Assembly (NCBI GenBank): GCA_002707785.1
Contig: PANW01000084.1
Coordinates: 1 to 64,000 of the forward strand
Reading direction: 5' to 3'
Origin: Cellvibrionaceae bacterium
GTDB taxonomy: Bacteria; Pseudomonadota; Gammaproteobacteria; Pseudomonadales; Cellvibrionaceae
Length of the DNA: 64,000 bases
Part shown: positions 18,325-26,531 of the stretch, piece by piece
How positions within the stretch are numbered: position 1 is the first letter of the stretch
How the letters are laid out: the number at the start of each line of letters is the position of its first letter
Notes under the pieces: generated by a model
The model's database searches: none
Seen by the model: the letters and a program-made list of their open reading frames with translations, nothing else
Told to the model about the DNA's origin: nothing
Position numbers and translations under genes: made by a program

Positions 18325-18340
18325 AATCATCAATATGATT
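18325..18340. promoter_or_regulatory. Operator-like perfect inverted repeat AATCAT-N4-ATGATT
   Basis: AATCATCAATATGATT has two perfectly complementary half-sites. It lies 177 bases upstream of the thiolase start (minus) in the divergent region. One of the two most symmetrical members of the family (the other is 31708-31723). Confidence 0.7.
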
Positions 18341-18416
18341 ATGGTGGGGTATGAGTTGCGATCTCCAGACTGTCGCGCTCAAAGCCGTGCATCAGCATTT
18401 TTCTTGATATTGACAC

Positions 18417-18432
18417 AATTATATATATGATT
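18417..18432. promoter_or_regulatory. Operator-like site AATTAT-N4-ATGATT
   Basis: AATTATATATATGATT directly follows a TTGACA (18410-18415), a good -35 box for the plus-strand crotonase at 18570. The site would cover the promoter spacer, as expected for a repressor operator. Confidence 0.7.
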
Positions 18433-18569
18433 AAGTTTGATTTGACGGGCTGTGTAGTCTATTCCGGATTGAGTTTAGACGTTTTACACCGTCGGTTCCG
18501 ATGATAGTGAGCACAGTGCCCACCAATACAGTAATACAACAAAGGCAGTATAAGCAGGAGAGCTTGTAG

Positions 18570-19352
18570 ATGAGTTACAACACCATTAAATACGAAGTAA
18601 CCCCCGATAAAGTGGCGCTGGTAACCATTAATCGCCCCGATGCCTTGAACGCCTTTACGTTGGAAATGTGCCAGGAGTTTGAGCATGTGTGGGAAGCTAT
18701 TATGGCTGACGATAACGTGAACTCCGTGGTATTGAGTGCCGCTCCAGGTCGAGCGTTCTCTACAGGGGCCGACGTTAAACAAAACGATCCAAATACTGCT
18801 GATCGGTGGTATGAAAAGGACCCCGGCGAGAGTCTGGGGCCGCGTTCAAACCGTATGTGGAAACCGGTGGTGTGTGCGGTGCATGGCCTCTGTTGTGGTG
18901 GGGCATTTTATTGGTTAAATGAAGTGGACATCATTATTTGTTCTGAGGATGCTCAGTTCTTTGACCCGCACGTATCTTACGGCATGGTCTCGGCTGCCGA
19001 GCCGATTGGTATGAGCTACAAAATGCCACTGCAGGAAGTCATGCGTATGATCCTGCTTGGCAATGACGAACGGATGTCGGCAGAAACTGCCCAGCGCGTG
19101 GGGCTGGTCAGTGAGATTTTACCTGAGGACAAGTTACGTGATCGCGCTTACGAGCTGGCGGCAAAAATTGCCAACAAGCCCCCGGCAGCTGTGCAGGGTA
19201 GTGTACGTGCAATTTGGGAGTCGCTGGACTTACCGCGTCAGGCTGCGGTGACCTTGGGCTTGCGCCACTGCAAAATTGGTAATGCGCTGGGTGCTGAGCA
19301 GATGGATGTAGCGGCTGCTCGCAAGCAATCCAAGGCTTATGAGGTTCGCTAA
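18570..19352 (+). CDS. Crotonase-family protein lacking both hydratase glutamates
   Basis: 260 aa with the crotonase fold (ALVTINRPDALNAFTLEMCQ; GRAFSTGADVKQ; VHGLCCGGAFYWLNEVDI). In enoyl-CoA hydratases the two acid/base Glu lie in GGGCELA and FGQPEI; here the same positions read GGAFYWL (Tyr) and FFDPHVS (His). Classical water addition is therefore unlikely; hydrolase, isomerase or C-C cleaving roles are known in this superfamily. Start ATG 18570 follows AGGAGAG. It overlaps the next gene (alpha/beta hydrolase) by 14 bases, so they are translationally coupled and probably act on consecutive intermediates. Confidence 0.85.
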   Translation: MSYNTIKYEVTPDKVALVTINRPDALNAFTLEMCQEFEHVWEAIMADDNVNSVVLSAAPGRAFSTGADVKQNDPNTADRWYEKDPGESLGPRSNRMWKPVVCAVHGLCCGGAFYWLNEVDIIICSEDAQFFDPHVSYGMVSAAEPIGMSYKMPLQEVMRMILLGNDERMSAETAQRVGLVSEILPEDKLRDRAYELAAKIANKPPAAVQGSVRAIWESLDLPRQAAVTLGLRHCKIGNALGAEQMDVAAARKQSKAYEVR

Positions 19353-20274
19353 CTTGACTGAATTAACTGCAGCTGAACAGCAGGCTGAGGCTGCCTATGT
19401 TCCCCAAAGGATCAGTCGTTCAGAGTTTGTGATGGTGCGTGGGCGGCAACACCATTTACGCCGCTGGGGGAAACCTGATGCTCCGCTGTTGGTGCTGTTA
19501 CACGGCTGGATGGATATGTCTGCGACATTTCAATTTGTCGTGGATCATTTTCAAAAAGACTGGAACATTGTTGCTCCAGACTGGGCGGGCTTTGGTCTGA
19601 GTGAAGGTCGTGATGGCACTTATTACCTGACTGACTACCTTGCCGACCTTGATGCGATGCTGGAGCGCATATCGCCGGATCAGCCAGTCAAAATTCTCGC
19701 TCACAGTATGGGGGCGAACGTTTCTACGATTTATGCCGGGGTGCGCCCTCAGCGGGTCAGTCATATTGTCAACATGGAGGGGTTGGGGCCAGTGCCTGGG
19801 CTAGTGATTAACGCTGCAAGTATGATGAGCAAGTGGTTAAAGGCACAGCGAGAGCCTGAAATACACCCTGGCTATCAAAGCGTTCAGCACTTTGCTGAGC
19901 GATTGGTGAAGGCGAATGATCAGCTCAGCATGTCCAAGGCACTGTTTTTAGCAAAAGAATTCACTCAAAAAAACCACAGCGGCAGCTATGAGTTACGTGC
20001 AGAGCCTTCGGTGCGTGCGACTCTGCCATTGTACCCTCATCGGGAGCAAATTTTGGAATTCTGGGGGGGCGTGACTGCCAAGACCTTATTCATTCTGGGG
20101 ACGGCGTCGTTTGTCACCCGTGCTATTGAAAAATACCCCGGTGAATTGAGATCGCGCATTGAAGCGGTGGCCGGTTATGAAGAAGTGGTATTGGAAGGCG
20201 CCACTCATAATATGCAACATGAGCAGCCACAGTTGATTGCTGCGACTGTAGAGCATTTTTTAGATTTAGCCTAA
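19339..20274 (+). CDS. Alpha/beta hydrolase
   Basis: 311 aa. LLHGWMDMSATF is the oxyanion strand, AHSMGANVS the nucleophile elbow (Ser), and GATHNMQHEQP carries the catalytic His. This fold covers esterases, thioesterases and C-C hydrolases. The ATG at 19339 lies inside the end of the crotonase gene; a TTG at 19354 just after that gene's stop is an alternative. Coupling to the crotonase suggests hydrolysis of its product. The substrate is not readable. Confidence 0.88.
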   Translation: MRFANLTELTAAEQQAEAAYVPQRISRSEFVMVRGRQHHLRRWGKPDAPLLVLLHGWMDMSATFQFVVDHFQKDWNIVAPDWAGFGLSEGRDGTYYLTDYLADLDAMLERISPDQPVKILAHSMGANVSTIYAGVRPQRVSHIVNMEGLGPVPGLVINAASMMSKWLKAQREPEIHPGYQSVQHFAERLVKANDQLSMSKALFLAKEFTQKNHSGSYELRAEPSVRATLPLYPHREQILEFWGGVTAKTLFILGTASFVTRAIEKYPGELRSRIEAVAGYEEVVLEGATHNMQHEQPQLIAATVEHFLDLA

Positions 20275-20290
20275 GATTTCTATAATTGTT

Positions 20291-20319
20291 ATAATCATGT
20301 ATATCAATTGTATGATTAT
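20291..20319. promoter_or_regulatory. Extended palindrome ATAATCAT-N13-ATGATTAT
   Basis: Two perfectly complementary 8-mers (20291-20298 and 20312-20319) flank 13 bases. It uses the same half-site (AATCAT/ATGATT) as the 16-bp family but with wider spacing. It lies between the hydrolase stop and the flavin reductase start (20382), overlapping a TATAAT at 20290-20295. Confidence 0.6.
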
Positions 20320-20381
20320 GGGCTTTGTGCTTTAATTGACCTAATTTGATAATGAATATTTGCTTTACGGGAGAAAAGAGT

Positions 20382-21332
20382 ATGTCTACCTCTGCAACAG
20401 ATTCGAGCACAGTTGACCCAAGAGAGCTGCGCAATGCTCTGGGCTCTTTTGCCACCGGTGTCGCCATCGTAACCACCAGTCAGGATGGTCACGACGTTGG
20501 AATGACCATCAACAGTTTTAACTCCGTCTCGCTGGATCCACCTATGGTGCTATGGAGTTTGGCAAAATCCTCTGCCAGTCTGGATATTTTTACTAACTCC
20601 GGGTATTTCGCTATTCACATTCTTTCCGCAGAACAGCAGGATATGTCGCAGCGTTTTGCAACCCGCGGGATCGATAAGTTTGCCGGTGTTGAAGTTGAGC
20701 GCGGTGAGGGGAATGTGCCGATCATTCAAGGTTGTTCGGCAGTTTTTCATTGTAAAACCACTTACAAGTACGAAGGCGGCGACCACGAAATTTTTGTGGG
20801 CGAAGTACTTAAGTTTGAGCACTTCCAAAAATCTCCTCTGGTTTTTCATGCGGGAAAATACGCTCTGGCGGTAGCCAAACAAAATGAACCCGAAGTAAAA
20901 GAGCCGGTAGTGGGCTTTAACGCTAATTCACTGACTTACTTAATGGGACTGGTGTATTTCCAGCTGGCAAAGAAATCTTCCGAGAAAATGGCCGAACACG
21001 GTATCAATGACTGTGAAGCTGCCATCCTTCACGCATTGTCAATGGGTGGTGGACGCTCAGCTGCCGAAATCGAGCGTATCGTAGCGGTGGGTGGTTTGCA
21101 CGTGACTGACGACATCTTGCTACAGATGGCCGAAAAGAACCTGCTTACCCTGGCTTCTGAAAATGGCGAAAACAAAGCCAGTTTGACGGATGAAGGTTCT
21201 GAGATGCTGATGAAAATGATTGCTTATGTACAGGCAATTGAAGATGGGGCGATGCCAGATGACGCCTATACTGAACTGTCATTAGCGAAAGATCTTCTGA
21301 AAAAAGCAGCACTCAAATTATTGAAAGATTGA
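20382..21332 (+). CDS. Flavin reductase with C-terminal MarR-like domain
   Basis: 316 aa from ATG 20382 (MSTSATDSSTVDPRELRNAL), with GGGAG at 20369. Residues ~10-165 are the flavin_Reduct fold (LRNALGSFATGVAIVTT; TINSFNSVSLDPPMVLW), the short-chain flavin:NAD(P)H reductase of two-component monooxygenases. Residues ~180-316 form a helical extension (LTYLMGLVYFQLAKKSSEKM; NDCEAAILHALSMGGGRSA; EKNLLTLASENGENKASLTD) resembling a MarR winged helix. A comparable tail is known in the reductase of p-hydroxyphenylacetate hydroxylase from Acinetobacter, where it gates activity by ligand binding. No flavin oxygenase partner is in the window. Confidence 0.85.
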   Translation: MSTSATDSSTVDPRELRNALGSFATGVAIVTTSQDGHDVGMTINSFNSVSLDPPMVLWSLAKSSASLDIFTNSGYFAIHILSAEQQDMSQRFATRGIDKFAGVEVERGEGNVPIIQGCSAVFHCKTTYKYEGGDHEIFVGEVLKFEHFQKSPLVFHAGKYALAVAKQNEPEVKEPVVGFNANSLTYLMGLVYFQLAKKSSEKMAEHGINDCEAAILHALSMGGGRSAAEIERIVAVGGLHVTDDILLQMAEKNLLTLASENGENKASLTDEGSEMLMKMIAYVQAIEDGAMPDDAYTELSLAKDLLKKAALKLLKD

Positions 21333-21420
21333 TATTGTTTGCCGTTAAACGGAGGCAATTATCTGAGTTAACTGTGCATTGGATTGCTCGTATAAAAGAC
21401 TGAAAAACCTAGGAATTATC

Positions 21421-22650
21421 ATGAGCGAAGCCTGGATTATTGATGCTGCACGAACTCCTCGTGGCATTGGCCGTATAGGAAAAGGATCACTGTGCGATAT
21501 ACATCCACAACATCTATTGTCTACAGTACTGAAATCGTTAGCGGAACGAAACGATCTCAACACAGCCGATATAGATGACGTCATTATCGGTTGCTGCACG
21601 CAAGTCGAAAAGCAGAGTAGCTGTATCGCACGTATGGCGGCAATAGATGCAGGCTACGCACGCAGTGCTTCGGGCGTTACGCTTGATCGTTTTTGTGGTT
21701 CTGGTATTACCTCCGTCAATATGGCTGCCTCCAGCATTATGTCTGGCATGGAAGATTTGGTTGTTGCCGGTGGTGTGGAAATGATGTCTTTCACAACAGG
21801 TGTGACGGCTCAACACCCTACTGACATGTACAATCTGCGTTTACGTGCCGCGCACCCTATGACTAACGTAGGTATTGCCGCTGACATTATTGCGACCGAA
21901 GAGGGATTTAGTCGTGAGGCTCTGGACAGCTTTGCGGCCGAAAGTCAGCGTCGTGCGGGTGTGGCCATTGAAAGTGGTGCTTTCGCTAAGAGCCTGATCC
22001 CTGTTTTTCGTGAAGATGGTTCACTGGCTCTGGATGTGGAAGAGTATCCCAGACCGCAAACCACCGCTGAATCCCTTGCTCAACTGAATCCAGTATTCGC
22101 CAATTTTATGGATATGGAGTTTTTCGGTTCCGGCGAAACTTATCGTGACTTAGTGAATCGCCGTTGGCCAAGGCTGGAAGTGGATCACCGACACCACGCA
22201 GGTAACTCTTCAGGAGTGGTGGACGGCGCTGGTGCTTTGGTTTTGGCGTCCCCAGAGTACGCAAGAGCACACGGCTTGAAGCCACGAGCCAAGATTCGCG
22301 CAATGGCAAACATGGGACATATACCGGAATACATCTTGAATGCGCCTGTAGATGCCACCACAAAAGTACTGAAAAAAGCGGGCATGAACATTGATGACAT
22401 CGATTTATTCGAGATCAATGAGGCTTTCGCCGTAGTGCCGATGAAGTGGATGAGAGACTTAAATGTCGATCACAGCAAAGTTAATGTCAATGGCGGCTCT
22501 ATTGCTTTAGGACACCCCATTGGTGCAACCGGCTCCATGTTGATTGGTACTTTACTGGATGAACTGGAGCGCGCTGACAAATCTACGGGATTGGTAACTA
22601 TGTGTGCTGCGGGAGCCATGGCACCTGCCGTTGTGATTGAGCGCATGTAA
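21421..22650 (+). CDS. Acetyl-CoA acetyltransferase-type thiolase
   Basis: 409 aa from ATG 21421 ([18 protein letters not shown]) with AGGA upstream. The catalytic set is complete: Cys in [15 protein letters not shown], His in [14 protein letters not shown], and Cys in [10 protein letters not shown]. It follows the flavin reductase with an 88-base gap and is closed by a terminator. It is a distinct thiolase from 16940-18148 and the two are not close duplicates. Confidence 0.93.
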   Translation: MSEAWIIDAARTPRGIGRIGKGSLCDIHPQHLLSTVLKSLAERNDLNTADIDDVIIGCCTQVEKQSSCIARMAAIDAGYARSASGVTLDRFCGSGITSVNMAASSIMSGMEDLVVAGGVEMMSFTTGVTAQHPTDMYNLRLRAAHPMTNVGIAADIIATEEGFSREALDSFAAESQRRAGVAIESGAFAKSLIPVFREDGSLALDVEEYPRPQTTAESLAQLNPVFANFMDMEFFGSGETYRDLVNRRWPRLEVDHRHHAGNSSGVVDGAGALVLASPEYARAHGLKPRAKIRAMANMGHIPEYILNAPVDATTKVLKKAGMNIDDIDLFEINEAFAVVPMKWMRDLNVDHSKVNVNGGSIALGHPIGATGSMLIGTLLDELERADKSTGLVTMCAAGAMAPAVVIERM

Positions 22651-22687
22651 CAATTTTACTTTGTTTCCGTACTACATTGTCTCTTGG

Positions 22688-22724
22688 CGCCCTGATAACT
22701 CTTCTGTGATCAGGGCGTTTTTTA
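22688..22724 (+). terminator. Rho-independent terminator
   Basis: CGCCCTGAT pairs with ATCAGGGCG, followed by TTTTTT. It ends the flavin reductase-thiolase unit. Confidence 0.92.
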
Positions 22725-22785
22725 TTAAGTCTGAAAAATAATTATCGATCTCAATAGAGGGGGAAACCTCCCTGAGCCTCAGATG

Positions 22786-23469
22786 CTACTCCCTGAAATT
22801 TTGTAGCGTTTGAAGGTCTGTAATTAAAATTGACTTATACCCTCGCACTATCCAGCCATTTTTCTCAAATTTTCTTAAGTGAGCATTAAGCGATTCTCTG
22901 GACACTCGGCTAAGATCGGCCAACTCATACTGATCTACGGAAATTGTTCCGTCATTATTTGTACCGATCGTGCGGTGTAACTCCCACAATCGGTGAGCAA
23001 TTCTTTGGGCGCTGGGTAAAGCGAATAGAGCGCAAATTCTTACCGTGTTTTGCAGTTGTTTATATAGCAACTCACCCATAGATCTCCACAGCTCTGGATG
23101 ATGCGCGGCAATACGTTCTATTGCCGAATCGCCAAGGGTGAATACCTTAGACTCTTCTCTTGCTGTCACGGTTACCAGACGATCACCGCCACCCAGTACG
23201 CGGGACTGGCCAATAATCGTTGTTGGACCACCAACGCTCAGCAACCGAGAGGATTCCCCATCGATTGATATCCACACATTGATACTGCCACACAGCACTG
23301 TGGCTATACCCGTCTCTGTGTCGCCTTCTCCGTACAGCCATTGATTGGGCTTGTACATTTGTACTCGCCCATTAGCGATGACTTCCTCTGCAAGGTCAGG
23401 AGAAAGAGACTTGAACCACTCGAGAGAAAGCAGCTGTTGACGTATGGTCGCGGAGATCTGAATTGACAT
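22786..23469 (-). CDS. Crp/Fnr-family transcriptional regulator
   Basis: 227 aa from ATG 23469 (MSIQISATIRQQLLSLEWF); the frame is open up to 23649 but the extra 60 residues have no family match and the shorter form has the normal length. Cyclic-nucleotide-binding jelly roll at ~15-120 (YKPNQWLYGEGDTETGIATV, LCGSINVWI), then a helix-turn-helix at ~170-215 (QYELADLSRVSRESLNAHLR). No Fnr-type cysteine cluster is seen. Divergent from the alkylsulfatase, which it may control. The ribosome site is poor. Confidence 0.88.
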   Translation of the reverse strand: MSIQISATIRQQLLSLEWFKSLSPDLAEEVIANGRVQMYKPNQWLYGEGDTETGIATVLCGSINVWISIDGESSRLLSVGGPTTIIGQSRVLGGGDRLVTVTAREESKVFTLGDSAIERIAAHHPELWRSMGELLYKQLQNTVRICALFALPSAQRIAHRLWELHRTIGTNNDGTISVDQYELADLSRVSRESLNAHLRKFEKNGWIVRGYKSILITDLQTLQNFRE

Positions 23470-23687
23470 GACGTAAACCGGTATGTGAAGAAGTTCCCAT
23501 GATTTTACAGGAATGTGGAATTTTACACATTCACCAGCTAGGGCATTGATAAAATTAAATGGATAGGCCGTGATCGGATGAACAAGATCTGGCACACGAA
23601 CCGTTGTGAGTATTTGTTCCTGCAGCGCAACATGCATTGCGCGTTCCAAAGTCTGAAGAAAATGAGTCCAATAATAGAGAGCCTCCT

Positions 23688-25652
23688 ATGCTTAAAATCC
23701 CTTCTCGCATTCAGTCCATGATACCGCTGATACTTCTGACGGTATCTGCTGCAACGATTGCAGAGACACCGGTACAGGCTACGTCGATAGCGCGTACAAC
23801 GGCACAAGTTAGCCCCTATCTCGATTTCAAAAACTCTGAGGATCATGACTTTGCAAGCCGAGGGTTTATCGCCACTCGAACTGACCCAGAGATTAAAGAT
23901 GAGTCAGGTAAAGTAGTCCTTGATTTAAGAGAAATGGATTATCTCAATCTGGAAGAGACAAAAAAAACCATCAACCCCAGCTTGTTGCGTCACGCTCAGT
24001 TGCTGAATGAAGCTGGTTTGTTTGCTGTTACCGAAAACGTCTATCAGGTACGGGGTTTTGATCTTGCCAACTTTACTTTTATCCGTGGTGATACCGGCTG
24101 GATCGTCATTGATACGGGCTCGTCACCAGTCACTGCTCGTGCAGCCTACGAATTGGTCAGCGAACAATTGGGGTCGTTCCCGATCAAAGCCATCATATAC
24201 ACTCATAGCCATGCAGATCACTTTGGCGGTACTTCAGGGTTGGTAAGCCAAGCTGAGGTAGATGTTGGCAAAGTGGAAATTATTGCTCCCCAAGGCTTTA
24301 TGGAACACACCATTCAGGAATGGCTTGTGACTGGTAATGCCATGCTGCGTCGAGCCCAGTATCAGGGTGGCCCTGCGTTGCCGCGTAATGCCACAGGTTA
24401 CGTTTCCTTCGGCCTCGGCAATCGAATCCCTCACGGCAGCTGGTCATTGGTGGCGCCGACACTGGAAATTAATCAACCTGTTACCAAGCACAGCATCGAT
24501 GGATTGGAACTGGTTTTTCAATTGACCCCTGGCACAGAAGCACCTGCGGAAATGAATATTTTCATTCCTAAGTACAAGGTGTTGGATATGGCTGAAAATG
24601 CCAGTCCGATGATGCATCAGATTTATACTTTGCGTGGTGCGGAGGTGCGGGACGCCGCTTTTTGGGCGGAGCAGTTAGGCGAATCAATTACATTATTTGG
24701 CGATAAAACTGAGACGATGATCTCCAGCCATGGCTGGCCTCGTTTCGGTCATACCGCAGTTATCAGCTATCTTGAAAAACACCGCGACCTTTATAAGTTT
24801 CTTCACGATCAAACCATTCGACTGATCAACCAAGGGATGAATGCCGAGGAAATCGCCCATCACATTGAATTGCCAGAAAGCCTGGCGGGGGAGTGGTATA
24901 ACCAGGGCTATTATGGCAGCGTCATACACAACGTACGCGGTGTGTATCAACGCTATATGGGCTGGTATGACAGCAACCCTGTACACCTAGCAGCAATTGA
25001 CCCCGTTGTGGAGGCGACACAATACGTGAAAGCTATGGGCGGGCGTGAGCGAGTCATGGAGCAGGCACAAACGGCCGTTAGGGATGGAAATCCGGCTTGG
25101 GCTGCGGTGCTCTACGATAAGCTTGTTATGTCCGATGCCGGTGATCATCAAGCTCGCAATCGATTAGCGAAAGTGTATGAAGGCTTAGCCTATGCACAAG
25201 AGAATGCGTTGTGGCGCAACGAATACCTGACGGCCGCACTTGAATTGCGTAACGGAATTCCCAAGCTTAAATTGGGTTCGTTGACGGACTCCAGTATTCT
25301 TGCCACTTTGCCCAGCGAATCTCTATTTGACTTACTATCCGTACGCCTTGATCCAACCAAAGTAAAAGGCAATAACGCTGAAATTGATTTGTTTTTTACT
25401 GATCTCAATGAACATTTTCGTATTAGTGTTAAAAATGATGTTATGTGGTATCAGTCACAGCCTGTAAAGGCTGCCGGAAAGGATGCCGATGCGGTGGTTC
25501 GCGGCCCCAGAGGCGCGATTCTCGGTTTGATTATGGCCGGTCAAAAGTCTCCGAAGGCAGTAGTCTCCGGTGAGGAAAAAAAAGTGGAGGAATTTGCTGA
25601 TTGGTTTGAAACACCTAACCCACGCTTTCCATTGGTTTGGCGGGATCGTTGA
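23688..25652 (+). CDS. Alkylsulfatase (SdsA1-type metallo-beta-lactamase fold)
   Basis: 654 aa from ATG 23688, with a signal peptide (MLKIPSRIQSMIPLILLTVS..), so a periplasmic or secreted enzyme. The Zn motif THSHADHFGG sits at residues ~180-190, followed by GTEAPAEMNIFIP and ASPMMHQIYTLRGAEVRDA, conserved in the SdsA1 group. A dimerisation domain follows, and the C-terminus (~520-654) is the SCP2-like substrate-binding domain. Length matches SdsA1 (about 658 aa). The family hydrolyses primary alkyl sulfates to alcohol and sulfate. Here it could release an alcohol for the island's dehydrogenases. Confidence 0.9.
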   Translation: MLKIPSRIQSMIPLILLTVSAATIAETPVQATSIARTTAQVSPYLDFKNSEDHDFASRGFIATRTDPEIKDESGKVVLDLREMDYLNLEETKKTINPSLLRHAQLLNEAGLFAVTENVYQVRGFDLANFTFIRGDTGWIVIDTGSSPVTARAAYELVSEQLGSFPIKAIIYTHSHADHFGGTSGLVSQAEVDVGKVEIIAPQGFMEHTIQEWLVTGNAMLRRAQYQGGPALPRNATGYVSFGLGNRIPHGSWSLVAPTLEINQPVTKHSIDGLELVFQLTPGTEAPAEMNIFIPKYKVLDMAENASPMMHQIYTLRGAEVRDAAFWAEQLGESITLFGDKTETMISSHGWPRFGHTAVISYLEKHRDLYKFLHDQTIRLINQGMNAEEIAHHIELPESLAGEWYNQGYYGSVIHNVRGVYQRYMGWYDSNPVHLAAIDPVVEATQYVKAMGGRERVMEQAQTAVRDGNPAWAAVLYDKLVMSDAGDHQARNRLAKVYEGLAYAQENALWRNEYLTAALELRNGIPKLKLGSLTDSSILATLPSESLFDLLSVRLDPTKVKGNNAEIDLFFTDLNEHFRISVKNDVMWYQSQPVKAAGKDADAVVRGPRGAILGLIMAGQKSPKAVVSGEEKKVEEFADWFETPNPRFPLVWRDR

Positions 25653-25721
25653 GTTAAACCAGTAGACATGGCAGGGGAGTTTCGGTCAGAACCGGTGTTC
25701 CCCCAGCAATATGAGTATTTC

Positions 25722-26483
25722 TCAGGTTGAAGATTGTTTAAACGAAGCCATCATCTGCTGGATATCGCCCGACTCACGGCATTTGATAAAGCCCTCTACC
25801 TCGGCCTTCAAATATTCTTCAGGCGATAATGTTTGGCTGTTGACCAGGTTGGCTTTGATGTGAGCGAAAGCAGTTCCCGACATCCGGGATAATTGACGAG
25901 CCAGATTTGTGTAGGTTTCAACGAACTTGTCAGTCTCAACCACTTCACGGATCAGCCCCCAATCCCTAAGTTGATTAGCATCCAGTTTCGGGCAGGTTAG
26001 CGCAAGCTCCATGGCCGCTCCATACCCGATTAGGCGGGACATAAAGTACAAGCAACCAAAATCGCCCGACAAACCAATTTTGGTGTAGGCAAACGAGGCT
26101 TTTGCTGTTTCATCCACCACGCGTAAATCGCAGGCCAGCGCTAAAGCTAATCCACCGCCGGCAACGGATCCCCGGATAGCAGCGATGGTGGGCTTTGGCA
26201 TGTAATGCAATTGCATTGCCGCTCGCCCCCCGAGCATCAACATTTCATCCAGCGGCATTTTCCGCTCGCCAGGTGCCTGCTTTAAATCAGCCCCGGCACA
26301 AAAGTGATCGCCCGCCCCGCGTAAAACCACGACCTTCGCGCAATCATCTTCTGCGGCTTTAGTGACAGCGTCACTGAGCTCAAGGCAGAGCTGTGGTGTG
26401 ACCGTGTTGCGAGCCTGTGGGCGGTTAAGCGTAATCGTTGCAACGGAATTATTCAGTTCATATTGAACAACCATATCTTGCAT
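25722..26483 (-). CDS. Crotonase-family isomerase/hydratase
   Basis: 253 aa. The fold is intact (VATITLNRPQARNTVTPQLC; DHFCAGADLKQ; RGSVAGGGLALALACDLR). The first hydratase Glu is Ala (GGGLALAL) and the second position reads FAYTKIGLSGDFG, like PaaG-type enzymes, in which an Asp near this place acts. Isomerase or another crotonase reaction is more likely than plain hydration. The gene lies 48 bases after the CoA-transferase, last of the operon ADH - ALDH - CoA-transferase - crotonase. Confidence 0.87.
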   Translation of the reverse strand: MQDMVVQYELNNSVATITLNRPQARNTVTPQLCLELSDAVTKAAEDDCAKVVVLRGAGDHFCAGADLKQAPGERKMPLDEMLMLGGRAAMQLHYMPKPTIAAIRGSVAGGGLALALACDLRVVDETAKASFAYTKIGLSGDFGCLYFMSRLIGYGAAMELALTCPKLDANQLRDWGLIREVVETDKFVETYTNLARQLSRMSGTAFAHIKANLVNSQTLSPEEYLKAEVEGFIKCRESGDIQQMMASFKQSST

Positions 26484-26531
26484 GATTCCAAACCTTCAAT
26501 TGTCTCTGTCGTTAACTGGGTTACGTACCGC

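Larger units (their letters stand above)
18149..18569. other. Divergent promoter region, no gene
   Basis: 421 bases between the minus-strand thiolase operon and the plus-strand crotonase operon. It contains two operator-like inverted repeats (18325-18340, 18417-18432), a TTGACA box at 18410-18415, and AGGAGAG ahead of the crotonase start. No convincing coding frame. Confidence 0.6.
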
